Source: Perognathus longimembris pacificus
Lineage: Eukaryota; Chordata; Mammalia; Rodentia; Heteromyidae
Assembly (NCBI RefSeq): GCF_023159225.1
Contig: NC_063168.1
Location: forward strand, 65,575,398 to 65,639,397
Length of the DNA: 64,000 nucleotides
Direction of reading: 5' to 3'
The translations under genes and the position numbers were made by a program. A model generated the notes under the pieces. The model worked only from the letters and a program-made list of their open reading frames with translations, had not been told where the DNA came from and did not search any database. This document shows, piece after piece, positions 37,001 to 49,690 of this stretch (positions within the stretch are counted from its first letter, which is position 1; every line of letters begins with the position of its first letter).

Positions 37001-37840
37001 ATTAGAAAACCAAGAAAACATTTGTGTCTTGAAATCAAGTCTCTTACCTAAAAAATACTTTTGACCAGAGCTCTCACACTTTTCCATCTAAAAATTATTT
37101 TTATTAAATAAAGTATAACGTAACTTTAAAGGAAAGGTATATACTGTACAGAAACTGGCCCTATGCTTCAATTATTTTTAAAATCATATTTTGCAACTCA
37201 AATTTCTGCAAATATTGTATTCTACTCAGTGAAGCATCTGATTGGCTTTATATCAAGTCGGTTTTCCTCAAAATTGCTGCACAAGATTAATGCTTCACAG
37301 AGATGTCCTGAGTGTTCTCTATCTTTACAAATCCCCAAGGCTCACTAGCCCAGACTCAAGCAACAGGCCCTTTTGCATAAGAATTCAACCCCGGGCCTCC
37401 AGATTTCTTCAGTATATTCTAGAAAAATCTTGTCTTGAAATCATCATTTTCCCACTTAAGTCATCCAGACTCTTCTTCAGAGATGCATTCATGATGGAAA
37501 GAACTATTCTGCGCTCTTCACACAAATCTGGCTTTTTAATCTCAAACCTCCAGCCAGGTTTTCCTCACTCTGATATATTTATCTGAAACAGCAGGTGAGG
37601 ATGAGGAATGAGTGTCATAATTCCTTGAAAATCTCTTCATATACGTTGCATCCTCATCTTCCAAATTTGTACATGAGAAAGGAAACAACAGGAGGGGCTC
37701 ATAGTGAGTTAGTTAGGAACTCAGACTCAAGCAGTTATTAAGGATACTGGTTCAATTTGCCAATAGTCTTTCCTCCTGGGAAAAGCAATAGTATAAAGTA
37801 AGAATTAAGTTCTCTTTCCTCTTCCAGTATCAATTCATTT
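37001..37840. other. Non-coding stretch, nothing recognised
   Basis: Open frames at 37163-37348 and 37242-37586 show no known domain. Confidence 0.45.
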
Positions 37841-37842
37841 AT

Positions 37843-38025
37843 TTTTCTCTTCTCTTCTCTTCTCTTCTCTTCTCTTCTCTTCTCTCCTCTCCTCTTCTCT
37901 GTCTCTGTGTGTCTGTCTCTCTCTCTGTGTGTCTGTCTCTTTCTGTGCCTCTCTCATCTCTCTCTTTCTCTCTCTCTCTGTGTGTGTGTGTGTGTGTGTG
38001 CGTGCGTGCGCGCGCACGTGCACGC
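37843..38025. repeat. Compound pyrimidine microsatellite: (TCTCT)n, CT-rich, then (TG)n
   Basis: A pentanucleotide TTCTC array at 37843-37885, a CT/GTCT-rich section to about 37978, then TG/CG dinucleotides to about 38022. Confidence 0.9.
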
Positions 38026-38027
38026 TA

Positions 38028-38231
38028 GAAATCAGGTCCTGGGTGCTGTCCCTCAGCTTCTCAAGGCTAGGGCTCTACCACAAAAGTCACAACTCCACTT
38101 TCAGCCTTTTGGATACTTTAGTGGAGATTAGAACTCACAGACTTTCTTCAAGCTGGTTTTGAATTGTGATCCTCAAATCTCACCCTCCTGAGTAGCTAAG
38201 ATTACAGGCATGAGGCACCAGTACCTGGTTT
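38028..38231 (-). mobile_element. Composite SINE (B1-like plus Geo-like), minus strand
   Basis: The top strand gives the Geo-like part first (aggtcctgggtgctgtccct, cttctcaaggctagggctct) and then the B1-like part (caagctggttttgaattgtg, tgagtagctaagattacagg, catgaggcaccagtacctgg). It is moderately diverged. Confidence 0.8.
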
Positions 38232-40164
38232 CATTTGTCTCTTTCTTTTCCTGAGTAATTACTTATTTGTAGTCAAAGTAATGTATATTTGTCTCTTTTT
38301 AATAAACATGTTATTTCAATCACATCCTGGCCCCATAAAGAATTAAGAGAGAAAATACTGAGAGAAAAAACTCACACTCAGTTAAGCCAAGAATACCACA
38401 TTGCATACTTTGGTTCAAGAGCTATTATTTAATATTTTATATTGACACATCATAAACACCATTCAACTACTGCTACATCCTTCTTTTGCTAGAACCAAGA
38501 CACAAAATCTGGGATGGCTAATTCCACGAATGGGTTTGACCATGGGGTGCCCAGATATGTAGACAAATACTATTCTGAGGTGAAACTATGAGCATTTCTG
38601 GTTGCAATTATCACTCAAATTACTTTTTCCAATGTGGATGAGGCTCAACCAGAAAATTGAAGGACTGAATAAAATCAAAGTAAAAATGAGAATAGAAAAC
38701 AAAGGTAAAAATACGTAAGAAAGCTCTCCTCTCTCCTCCATGTGTCTCTCTGCCTTTGCCTTTCTTCATTGCCTTTATTTTTGAGACATCACTCCCAGAC
38801 TCGATTATATCTACAACCATCAGTTCTTCTAGTTCTCAGGACTCTGGAATTAGACCTGCAGCACTTCTGTGTCTCCAGCTCAAAAACTACTGGTCTTTGG
38901 TCATCCTACACTCCATAATTGCATGAGCATGTGTGAGTGTGCACGTGTGCGTGTGCACACACCACATATATACATATATGCTTATATATAAATGCCTACA
39001 TATATAGGTATATGCCTATATACCTATAGGCCTATATGTGGGTGTGTATATACATATATTTATACTATATACATATATTTTTCTCTCTTTCTTTGAGTAA
39101 CTAACTAGATATTACTCTAAACTAGATATGCTCCATTCTCCCCACTAGGTTTGGAACTTTGTGGAAATAACTTGTGGCCAAGGGCTGTATCACTATCATT
39201 GTTTCAGCTGCAATTATATGGTGAATGTATTTTTTCTCACATTTTGAAATGTTTACTTTAAAATGATGGTATTTATTTGGTCTGTACTATCTTTTATGGC
39301 TGCTCAGTAATTAAATTTTATACCATGTCTATTACTAATATACTTGGATCCCACAGAGGAATTTGCATATTTCATAAGTTTAATAAAATATTATGCATAT
39401 GCTTTTTTATGCTTTTTGGCAAAATTTCCATTACATTGGCTTGGTATGTTTTATGTATTTTTTTACTTTCTATTTTAACACAGGCTTTACTCCCTGGGAT
39501 TTCTATTTAGTAATGCTAGAGGACTTGGAGAAGGTTTTTAAAAGTAAAAGTTGTTATTTAAAACCTTCCACAAGGTATAATTAAATGTATGGCAGTGAAG
39601 GATGATACAATACATTTAATAGATGAGACCAATTACAGTGGCAACTTTAAGGGAAAAATTTGGAATTCTATCTCCACTGAGTGTTTAGGTCTAAGAAGGT
39701 CAGCTACTTCCCCATCCATCCTGCAATACTTAGAGCAATATCTACCACATACATAGCCTAACAAAGGATCCAATGACCATGGACCATCTCTTCATTTCAG
39801 TATTAAGATGAAAGCAACATCTCCAAATAACCTGAAGAGGCATGAAGTCTCACAGTCTAGGCAGGGACCACCAATGGCCCCAAACACACCTACAAGCAGC
39901 AGCATCGTAACTGTTGAAACCTCCTGTCTGTCTGAGTTTCCTTTGCCCCATTGAAGGAAGAAATCTTCCTGCTGCCATGCACCCGTTGTACAGCCGTGTG
40001 AGTGCTATGCCAGCACAGAGCTTACTGTAACAGGCTGAGCACATGACACCTTCTTTTCTTTTGAATCCTATGATTAATAGCAAAATCATTGACCCCCTGA
40101 TCTATGTTGCCTATATAACTATGGATATGTTGTCTATAACTATGTGGTTTTGCAGAGAAAGCCC
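38232..40164. other. Non-coding stretch with an AT-rich palindromic zone
   Basis: Nothing gene-like. A TATA/TACATA-rich region at 38960-39085 includes a perfect 10 bp inverted repeat. 39230-39600 is T-rich with unassigned short frames. Confidence 0.45.
38962..39082. repeat. TATA-rich low complexity with short inverted repeats
   Basis: Alternating TA/TG/CA sequence. tataggtata (39003-39012) and tatacctata (39019-39028) form a perfect stem with a 6 nt spacer. Confidence 0.8.
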
Positions 40165-41432
40165 CCTTTTCTATTTTAATTTTTATTGTCAAGGTGGGGT
40201 TACAGTTACATACATAAGGTAATAAGTGCATTTCTTGTCAAACTTGTTACCTCCTCCCTCATTTTTCTCCCACCCTCCCTCTTTACCAACCCTCTCCACC
40301 CCCCGCCTGAGTTATACAGTTGGTTTACAGCTTATTATCCTGTAAGTATTGCTATTGTACTGGTTCACCTTTTACCCTTTGCCTCACCATTTTGTTGTTC
40401 CCATTTCCTTCCTTAATTCAGACAAACATATATATATACAGTACTCAGGGTACCAAAATCAAATACAGTGACAACGGGGGCTAAATCCTAGGGAAGATAA
40501 ACAACAGAAAAAAGACATAATTTCACATCGTGCATTAGAAATAACAGCAACAATGATAAAACACTTGTTTCCATAACTTGGAGTTCATTTTATTTAGCTT
40601 CATCTTATATTATCATATATATCTCTACTGCGCTATTGTGATCATCTGCTAGCACTGTCTAGATATATATATTAATTATTATCAATGAGGGAAACCATAG
40701 AGTTTATGTTTCTTTGGGTCTGGCTCACTTTACTTAGTATGATTTTTTTCCACGTCACTTCATTTCTGTACAAATGGGGCAATGTCATTCTTTCTGACAG
40801 AAACATAGAATTCCATTGTGTACATGTACCACAATTTCTTGATCCATTCATCTACTGAGGGGCATCCTGGTTGGTTCCATATTTTAGCTGTGGAAAATAG
40901 TGCTACTATGAACATGGTTGTGTTGGTAACTTTAGTATGGCCTTGTTTGTGACTCTTTGGGTAAATGCCCAAAATTAGTGCTGGTGGGTCATAGGGGAAC
41001 TCGATGTTTAGCCTTTTGAGGAACCTCCACTGTTTTCCAGCATGGTCAAAAAGTTTACACTCCCACCAACAATGTAGTACAGTTCCCTTTTGGTCACATC
41101 CTTGCCAGCATCTGTTATTAGTTTTCATGATAATGGCCATTCTTACTGGGGTGAGGTAGAATCTCAATATTGTTTTGATTTGCATTTCTTTTATAGCTGG
41201 GGATGCTGAGCACTTCTTTATATGCCTCTTGGCCATGCTCATTTCTTCTTCAGAGAAGTCTCTCTTTAAGTCTTTAGCCCACTTATTAATGGGGCAATTG
41301 TTTCTTTGAGGATTTGTTTTGGGGGAACTTATATTTTTGAGTTCTGAGTATATTTTAGATATGAGGCCCTTGTCTGCTGTTGTATAGCCAGTGAAGATTT
41401 TCCCCCAATCTGAGGGCTGAGAAGGCCCATTT
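40165..41432 (-). mobile_element. L1 fragment: ORF2 C-terminal region and 3' UTR, minus strand
   Basis: This is the longest recent L1 piece. From 41242 down to 40760 a 160-codon open frame reads the ORF2 C-terminus: MAKRHIKKCS, MQIKTILRFYLTPVRMAIIM, CWWECKLFDHAG, ILGIYPK, then IWNQPGCPSVDEWI and YTMEFYVSVRKNDIA. Further upstream words to 41432 (ggtcattcttactgggg type, 'ccttgtctgctgttgtatag' on the top strand) are also L1. The 3' UTR spans about 40165-40750. It lacks the endonuclease and most of the reverse transcriptase, so it cannot be autonomous. Confidence 0.93.
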
Positions 41433-41528
41433 TTATACTCTCCCTTAACTTATGTCATATTCAACAATCATGTACCAAGTACCTATTCAGTCATGTCCTG
41501 ACACATGGACCAATGATGCACAGGAGAA

Positions 41529-41529
41529 T

Positions 41530-41582
<53 letters not shown>
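41529..41582. repeat. (GA)n microsatellite
   Basis: Nearly pure GA, about 26 units with one AAAG interruption. Confidence 0.95.
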
Positions 41583-41585
<3 letters not shown>

Positions 41586-43120
41586 CCTTAGAAAAAGCAG
41601 TTAGACACACGTGTAGCAATCCGATGGCAGACTGTGATGCCAAGAAAGGTTCTCTGACCTGGAGTTCAGAAGTGACTTTCAAGAAATAAAAATTGGAACC
41701 GAGTCTGAAGTTGGAAGTGTAATTAAGACAATCAATGACCTCCTTAACTCATAACTCACATAATATTGTCTTATTTGCTTTTCTAAACATAAAATGCAGG
41801 TCCCAAAGATGTCAGGCAGACTTTCAGTAGTCTTCAGTAGTTGGTGACATATCATAACACAATACAGGCAACCACTTTGATGAAGTTAGCTGATGAAGCT
41901 GATTTCACTAGCTTTCCACCCATATCCGCTCAAGACTGTTAAGTTCTCTTAATGCTGCAGGAGACGATGCTTCAAAAGGACTCCTACTCTAGAAGGAAAA
42001 GCAAGGATATTGGGCAACTATAGACTAGCTGAGAAGCTCCAGAAAGACAAAGGCAAATATTATGTCTATTCCCTGATCGAGAGGGCCTATTTTTCAGTAT
42101 CTAGTGAATAGTTGCTGTACCACATTTCAATTTTTTTCATCCTACAGCCTACCCAGAATTGGAACACAAAGAGCCTCAATTTCTAAGCTTCTAAATATAT
42201 TGAAAATGGGGTTTCCTCACTAATATGGCAGTGAGCATGTATATATTCATTAATGTGGTTGTTACAATAATATACAGCTAACACTCCACTCGCAATTTAA
42301 GAGAAAATTCAGACTCCAAGAAAACCCTATAACATGCCATTTAGACCGTCCACCCCTCCCCCCCCCCTTTTTTTTGGTCTGTTCTTTTGGTAGCAAACCA
42401 ATTACAGTACTGCAGTGGGTGAACTATCTCAAGGAATAGTCTATAAGATCAGATAGTAATTGGGCCAATTTATGGTAGGGTAACTGAGAAATGACTAAAA
42501 TTGTCATTTCTCCTGGTTAGGGCTGAATAGGAAAAGAATGTGATTAATAATAGCTAAAGCAGCAAACAGAAGGTACTTACAATGCACGAATGCTCTGGGG
42601 AGATGAGGTATTGAGAAAATCATTACGATAAAGTACGAACAGGCATTTTGCTTAAAGAGGCTGAAACAACTTTTCAAAACATCACATTAAGGGAATATTT
42701 GGGCAGGAATTGCTTATTAAGATTTCCTTTAAGTGGCCATTCAATTATAAGGTCAAACTTTTGGTATGTTAAGGAGAATTTCAATCAAGGAGAATTTTTC
42801 AGGGGCTCTAAGCCCCACTAAGTTTTGGACATCTCTTCTAAGCTTCTATTCAGAAGACAGACAGCATGAGGCATCTTCTCAATAGCCTGTTATCACAGCC
42901 TCTGCTCTGTAATTCCACCACCCAAGGGAGGAAGAGACATCATTTTGGGGACAAGGCAGAGTGACAGAATGCCCCATTGTCCATTTGTTGCAGAACTTTT
43001 GTCCCCTACAGGCCCGTTTTTCACAAGTTATAGGAGGCACACGAGGAGCTCTATGGATGCTATTTCTAGAGCAAGAAGCCTTGAAAGAAACAGGTTTCTT
43101 GTATTTAAAAGTTGGCGCTT
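41583..43120. other. Non-coding stretch, nothing recognised
   Basis: No gene or named repeat. A C-run followed by a T-run lies at 42353-42376. Confidence 0.45.
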
Positions 43121-43215
43121 CTGGGCTGGGAAGATGGTTTAATGGTAGAGTGCTTGCCTAGCATACATGAAATCCTGAGTTTAGTTCCTCAGTACCACAT
43201 ACACAGAAAAAACTG
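43121..43215 (+). mobile_element. ID SINE monomer, plus strand
   Basis: Reads 'gggctgggaagatggtttaa', 'tggtagagtgcttgcctagc', 'atacatgaaatcctgagttt' and 'agttcctcagtaccacatac', followed by an A-rich tail. This is a typical ID element (tRNA-Ala-derived) without a Geo partner. Confidence 0.88.
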
Positions 43216-45109
43216 AAAAAACGGGGCTCTTCCAATGACTTTGGATAAATTGTAAAGCTTAATAAGTTTATCTCCAGATCTCTTCAATCACTACTTCCAT
43301 TCTTTTCTTCCTTGATTTCTATAGGAGATATCTATTGCTTTTGACTACCTGGCATACTTTCTCTTTTTTTTTTTTCTGGAAACAATACTCCTCTTTGGGA
43401 GAACTGCATCCCATCCTCTTCAGACTTCTCTAAGTCAGTATACATCAGAGTAACAAAAATGTATTAGGAATAAATAACAGAAGCAGGGATACACTCTCCC
43501 TTTTCTGTAACTGCTACTCTATTCATGATTGATGTCTAAAACTCTACCATTGAGATGTAGGCTTTGATCATCATTGAGAGACAAAGTGAGAATGAGAGAC
43601 AGACAGAAATCTTAAAGTGCAGCCGTGGGCAATTACGATCACTCCGGCAGAACTACACAATTACAGAGTAGAACTTGACAAGAAAGACCTTTATACAGGC
43701 CTGCTTCTGCTTAGGCCTTGGTTTCTGTTAGCAAAATTTTGGAGCCACTGAACGGCCGCTAGTCTTCTCCAGACTTCTCTGAAGACCTTTCAATCACCAC
43801 AATGCTATCCCATCATTGCCATTCAGTGAGCTTTGAAACAGGTGTATCCAGCCCCAGAGATACTACACAACTATGGCAATATGATATGGGGTGAAGAGAC
43901 ACAAATGCAAAAACGTATGGTATCTGGTGCTTATCTGAGTTAGTCTTGAATAGGGAACACAAACCAGATGATCATAAAAGTCAAGAAAAATAAGGAAAAA
44001 GATGAATACAAGTAATTCTTTATTCATATCATGGTGTGACTCTCAACAAGAGAGTCTTCAGAGAAAGAGCAGAAGGGAAATCTATACTCAGTGCTCTGGC
44101 TGCCCCCTGAAAAGCTGGGAGCTAGATTAACAATGTAAAGAAATGAAGCAATCCATGAAGGTAACACACAAAGTAGCACATCAACAGAGATATATTTAGT
44201 GCATGAAAACCAAATGTGGAGAAAGGAAAGGAGAGAAGCTAGTACCTTCAAACATTCAGTTAGAATGTGGGTGTTAAGGCTAAATGAGAGGTCTCTATCC
44301 TGAGGATACTGTATTTATGTCATTTATTTGGGCTGTGGGCATATAATTCAATACGAATATCTGAATGTTGGAACACCCAGTAACTAATTTTCCCATTTTG
44401 AAACTATCCCCAAAGCACGAAGGCAACAGATCTGAGTTTCATTACAGTCTTGTGACATAAGCATCAGTTTTCTCTGTGGTCTTATTTTATGTATTCTTCC
44501 TGTTCACAAATTTACAAAAACCAGGAATGTTTTCTCCTTTGCTCCAATTACTCATCCTGGGATGCTGAATCTCATTTAACATCTAAGAGAAAGGGAAGAT
44601 AATAGGAAAGATGAATGCCTGTATATTCTTGAGTGGTTGTTTCAATTTCTTGCTGTTTAGGTGGAGGTTTTTTTTTTCCAGCCCTAATTCCTCATTCTGT
44701 CTCAGATCTAGGACATTAATAATTATTAATATTATTACTATTTAGCATGTTTTTTAGTTTCCTTGTCACCTTAACTTATCCTGATTCATTTCTAAACATC
44801 CATTTTACACCTAGAATTGAGGGCTGGAGGCTGGAGAGAAAGAACTATGCAAAGATACTAAATTTAACAGAATCTTATCTCCTTAAGAGTCCATAATAGA
44901 AATAGAAATTATGTAATCATGGTTTTCACTAGCATCCACAAGGACAGAGATCTATGCAACCTCAAAATATTGATAAAAAGCATGCCCCCCCCTCTTTTAC
45001 CTGTCTCTTTTTATGTATGGGCACTCAGCTTACTTGCAAAGCATGATCAATTAGCACTAATCATGGCTAGAAGTATTAGAAAAATAAAGATCTGGTAAAA
45101 TATTCTTAG
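43216..45109. other. Non-coding stretch, nothing recognised
   Basis: No gene or named repeat identified. Confidence 0.45.
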
Positions 45110-45303
45110 CAAATGAAAGCATAAGAAAGAAAAGAAGAGCAAAAATGAGACAGTGACATAGTATGAGAGAACGAGGGAGAAAGCAAGAGAGAGCAAAAAA
45201 GAGAATGACAGAGACATAAAGGAGAGAAGAAAGACGAGAGGAAGGAAAGCAGGGAAGGGAAATAGAAAAAGGGAAGGAAGAAAGGAAAGGAGAGAAAAAC
45301 AAA
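45110..45303. repeat. Polypurine low-complexity tract
   Basis: GA/GGAA/GAAA-rich plus strand, which produces a spurious Ser/Phe/Leu-rich open frame on the minus strand. Confidence 0.85.
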
Positions 45304-46700
45304 GATTACTATTTTGGTGAAATCTAGACATTATTTTGCTTTATAAAGGAAACAAGGGATGTATATCAATACTAGATTTTTGACAACTGGAATCTATTGC
45401 AAGCTTTCCATGAGTGCTTTCCAACAATCCAGACATAGAACGCAGATTGATTATTCAAGTATTTTTAATTACGCTTTTAACTGCATACATTTAAGTCATG
45501 CCTTCCATAAAATTCAATAAATGTAAGTTTTAAAAATGAAAAGCCTTCAAAAACTGAACTCTGGTTAAACCAGGTTCTTAGAGTCATTACAATCACTGTC
45601 ATAAGGATGAATTAAGAAGGTTGTTCTGTTCTCCAATTTAATAACACTTTTGACTGCCTCGTAAATTGTGTGATATATGGTAATTTGGCATCCAGTGTTT
45701 GATTGGCTTGCTCCTCCAACCCATCCTCATAAATTAATGTCATCATGAACACAGACAGGTTCTTTCCTTCTTTCTCTGGATCCTTTCAAAATACCTATTA
45801 ACCCTTGCTTGCCACAAAGATACTACAAATCGAACAAAAAAGGCAATTAAATGATGCAGAAAAAAAGAAAAAAATGCAGAAATATCTCTAGTAATAATGT
45901 GACTAGTAACAAATTTTTCAGAAAACATGAATACATTTCTTTCTCCAATAATCCAAAAGTGAAATTTTTAGTATATCTTCCACTCACTATGCTGTGTTGT
46001 ATTTCATAGTCACACAAGCCCAGCCACAATAAATAGAACTTCCTATCTACTTTCGGAAACAAATACCTTACAGATACCCAGAGTTTAGCAGATATGTTCT
46101 CATTAGTCTAGTGAGGGATAAAGATCATAAAGGCAGCAAGTTCCAGTGTGGTGGAGTAGGAAAAGCACGGTGGATATGGTGAATAGTAGAGAGAGCTCAA
46201 TTCAGTCTTTGTGAGTTGTTAGCCATCCTAGAGAAGACGAGTCACCAGGGAAAATACATGCACTGAGGCAGAAGCAAACAGTGCATTCTTAGAGACACAG
46301 ACCAAGAAAAGGTGGAATGAGCATTATTTATGTGAAGAAAGGAATGAAATTTAGAATGATCTACCCAAAAAGAACAAAGGGGGAAAATTGCGAAGATACC
46401 TCTAGAGAGAATACAAAATCCAAAAAAAAAAAAAAAAGAAAACTTGCAGAAATCATTTGTTTAGATTTTAAATGCTAAATTTTTGAGGAGGCCGTTTTCT
46501 CTGGCTGGGAAAGGGTTGTTACCAAATGTTCATGTTTTAAGGCTGTTCTCACTAGAACACTAACAATGGTTTGGATGAAGCAAACCTGGTAGTTTGGAGG
46601 TCAGTAATCTGAAATGATGGTCACATGGCCTTGGAAAATTGCATGGGATATGGAGAGAAATATTTAGGTCTGAGAAGCAAGAAGCATGATCGATTTTTAT
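45304..46700. other. Non-coding stretch, nothing recognised
   Basis: No gene or named repeat. An A-run lies at 46420-46437. Confidence 0.45.
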
Positions 46701-46976
46701 TGGAAGGAAGGGAGGGAGGGAGAAAGGGAGGGAAGAAGGAAGGAAGGAAGGAAGGAAGGAAGGAAGGAAGGAAGGAAGGAAGGAAGGAAGGAAGGGAGGG
46801 AGGGAGGGAGGGAGGGAGGGAGGGAGGGAGGGAGGGAGGGAGGGAGGGAGGGAGGGAGGGAGGGAGGGAGGGAGGGAGGGAGGGAGGGAGGGAGGAAGGA
46901 AGGAAGGAAGGAAGGAAGGAAGGAAGGAAGGAAGGAAGGAAGGAAGGAAGGAAGGAAGGAAGGAAGAAAGGAAGGA
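46701..46976. repeat. Three-block tetranucleotide array GGAA / GGGA / GGAA
   Basis: Irregular GGAA/GGGA at 46701-46740, pure (GGAA)n to about 46792, pure (GGGA)n of about 25 units to about 46893, then pure (GGAA)n of about 17 units to about 46962. More GGGA-rich sequence follows at 47028-47078. All three frames are open on both strands, giving artefactual Gly/Arg/Glu and Pro/Ser/Leu 'proteins'. The uninterrupted GGGA block has strong G-quadruplex potential, and the tract is a long polypurine mirror repeat. Confidence 0.97.
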
Positions 46977-47980
46977 CACTCAGATTGGAGAGCAGAGAGG
47001 CCAAAGAATAGTCCCAGACAAAAAGTCGGAGGGAGGGACGGAGGAAAGGGAGAGAGGGAAGGAGGGAGGGAGGGAGTGAGAAATCAAATACACTCTTTAG
47101 TATACCCTTCAAGGGTGCAACCTCATTAACAACTTCCTTAGAGATGGCACTACGCACCTCTAATGTTTCCACGCCCACCCCCATCTCCATAGGCTGGTGA
47201 TGAATCTTTAAACACAGGTAGAAGCAATAAGATATGCTAAGATATATCAAGTGATGGCAATAAAAGAGTATGTGATAGTAACCACATTGCTGACGTGGGG
47301 AAAATGAGTCGAGAAGCCATTCACTGAGATAAGAGCACTGGAGCAGGCAGGTGAGTTAAAGTTTAGGTGTTAAGGTCTGGCTGTTCTAAGGTTGAGAATT
47401 TTCTTGTGGAATTCTCAAGGGAAGATGTTTAGCAGGAATGGTTTATACATATCTAATGCACCACAAAAATCAGGGCTGCCAGAATAACTTTCTTCTTAGA
47501 GTACACAGTACAGAAGCAGAGAGTTTTAATAAGGCAATGTATTACCCAAACTCATATATGGAAATACAATATCAAAAAGAGAGAAAGCACATCCAATTGT
47601 AGAAATTAGAAACAGCTTCATAGAGGTGATATTTGGTTTAAGACCTTTGAAGATGGTGGCCTCTCTGTAAGTTGTTAGAGATAAAGTGGGCTAGTTTAGG
47701 CTACGCTTGCCTAAGGAAAGTATGATTTAAGGAAAGGTGATGACACAAAGGAAAATACAAACATTTCCATTTGACTGTGAGTTAAGGGTTGTTTGTGGAT
47801 GCAGAGTAGATAATGTAGCTGGAAAGCAAGTTGAGATAATGTCTAATGAAAACTGAAAAAAAAAAAAAACAGAAAGACAACTTCATTCCATAAATGACAA
47901 ACATTTTCTAAGTGGTGGCTTTCATGAATTTCCCACAGCACATCTCATCGAGCTGAGCATTTATGAAGAAACTGGGATTT
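46977..47980. other. Non-coding stretch, nothing recognised
   Basis: After the GGGA-rich remnant at 47028-47078, no gene or named repeat is evident. Confidence 0.45.
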
Positions 47981-47993
47981 AGAAGCACTCAAA

Positions 47994-48198
47994 GGGGCTG
48001 AGAGTATGGCCTAATGGCAAGAGTGCTTGCCTCGTATACATGAAGCCCTGGGGTCGATTCCCCAGCACCACATACATAGAAAACGGCCAGAAGTAGTGCT
48101 GTCGCTCAAGTGGCAGAGTACTAGCCTTGAACAAAAAGAAGCCAGGGACAGTGCTCAGGCCCTGAGTCCAAGCTTCAGGACTGGCCAAAAGAAAAAAA
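47994..48198 (+). mobile_element. IDL-Geo dimeric SINE, plus strand
   Basis: ID-like half: 'ggggctgagagtatggccta' and 'ggtcgattccccagcaccac'. Geo half: 'cggccagaagtagtgctgtc', 'aagaagccagggacagtgct' and 'caggactggcc'. Short A-rich tail. Flanking agaagcac (47981-47988 and 48199-48206) is the probable target-site duplication. Confidence 0.92.
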
Positions 48199-48206
48199 AG
48201 AAGCAC

Positions 48207-48970
48207 CCATAGAAAATAAGATTTTGAATTGAGAGAGCTCTGAGTTTGATTCTGGCTTTGCCTCTCAGAAGCAATGTGATTAGTTTGAGTTAGTTCCTAT
48301 TTCCTTGAGTGTAAGGTGGGCAGGATGACACCAAGTTATCGTGGTTGCTGCAAAGTTCAGGAATCAAATTTCTATGGCATCTGATGAAAAAGAGGAGGCA
48401 AAGATCTATGTTTGGAGTGATAGCAGTGCTGGTGGTGCTGGCAGGGACCTGTGCTGTTGGTGGTGATACAGTTGTCACCTACCCCTTGGCCAGGCTCTTC
48501 CCTCAGAAACAGAGCATAGTCACACAGCATTATTTCTTCTGGAGACAACAAGTCTAGCTGGCAGTAATGCAATGTGACTACTTCCTGCTGGATGGAGTAA
48601 ATAAATCTAAGAAGGAAGAAGACATTGCTTAAACTGTTTAGAGCTCGTGCTCTTTATGCACTCCACATACAATTGTACACAACAGCAATGGCCTTACACA
48701 GTGAATGGAATCCCACCACTCAAGCAACATTCAAAGACACAGCTTCCAAAGGGGGCTTAATATGAATCCAGTATATGGCCCACATTTGAATTTTTAGGTA
48801 ATTTTCTAGACTTCTACCAGATGCACAGGAATGTCATAATATCCAACATGGAAGACCCACTGGGTAGCTGTTTGCTCTGTAAAGGGGATTCTTCTATGCA
48901 TCAAAGATTAATGAGGCAAAACTTACCAAGTACATCCTCATAGAGAAGTCATGGTACTATAGGTATTCAG
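48207..48970. other. Non-coding stretch, nothing recognised
   Basis: No gene or named repeat. The short frames at 48290-48572 on both strands are unassigned. Confidence 0.45.
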
Positions 48971-48974
48971 GTAT

Positions 48975-49190
48975 GAAATTTTATTTATTTATGCTTATTC
49001 TTGTTTGAATATTTTATTATATTTAAGTATTTGTACATAGGAGTTACCACTCCCCAAATCAGGGTGAGTACAGTGCCTCTTGATCACTGACACCCCTTTC
49101 AACATTCTCACCCACCCCTCCCAACCCACCCCTTCCAATCTACCCTACCCTCCCAAGCCACCCCCCCTTCCCTTATTAATCTTAATTTTA
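48975..49190 (-). mobile_element. Possible L1 3' UTR remnant, minus strand
   Basis: A T-rich beginning, then 'tatttaagtatttgtacata' and a long C-rich pyrimidine block (49100-49172), resembling the layout of complemented L1 3' ends. The assignment is tentative. Confidence 0.4.
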
Positions 49191-49394
49191 GGCTATGTAT
49201 TTGATTTGTTTTGCCTTTAAACAAAGCAGTTGATATGTACAATGCATATTGATTTGCATTGTCACATATGGAATTCTATCTTTTAGAGGCCAGAAATACA
49301 CTGTTTCTTGAAAAGAAAGCTTTTACTGAGACACAAGCCTAAGAATACATGAACACTAAATATAATAAAGTAGTATATTCTTATGAAAAGAATC

Positions 49395-49690
49395 GTCTTC
49401 ACAATAGATGGGGGAATCAAAAGCCAACCAGGAAGCTGAAACGTGATTACGGGGGCACAGGAGGGGGGAGTAACAAGATGGGGGCACTTGAACAGAGGGA
49501 AGAAGGATGAACAAATACAGATATTATATTTTATGGTGCATTATGTAATAATTGAACTATGTAACTTGAGGCTGGGAATGGGATGGGGAAAGCTGGAAGG
49601 GGTAACATTCATCAAGATGCATTGTACTCATCATCTCAATTCTAGGACTGAAACCCCTGTGTATAATTACTTAATAAATAAAAAGAAAGA
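49395..49690 (+). mobile_element. L1 3' UTR and A-rich tail, plus strand
   Basis: A G-rich 3' UTR ('ggggaatcaaaagccaacca', 'gggatggggaaagctggaag', 'catcaagatgcattgtactc', 'actgaaacccctgtgtataa') ends in an AATAAATAAAAAG tail at about 49673-49690, matching the ends of the other plus-strand L1s here. Confidence 0.65.

Noticed and set aside
40760..41242. 160-codon open frame on the minus strand as a gene
   Set aside because: It is the C-terminal part of L1 ORF2 in a truncated element, with no start region or catalytic domains.
46560..47250. Open frames of 128-209 codons rich in Pro/Ser/Leu or Gly/Arg/Glu
   Set aside because: All come from the GGAA/GGGA array, which has no stop in any frame; the protein is pure repeat.
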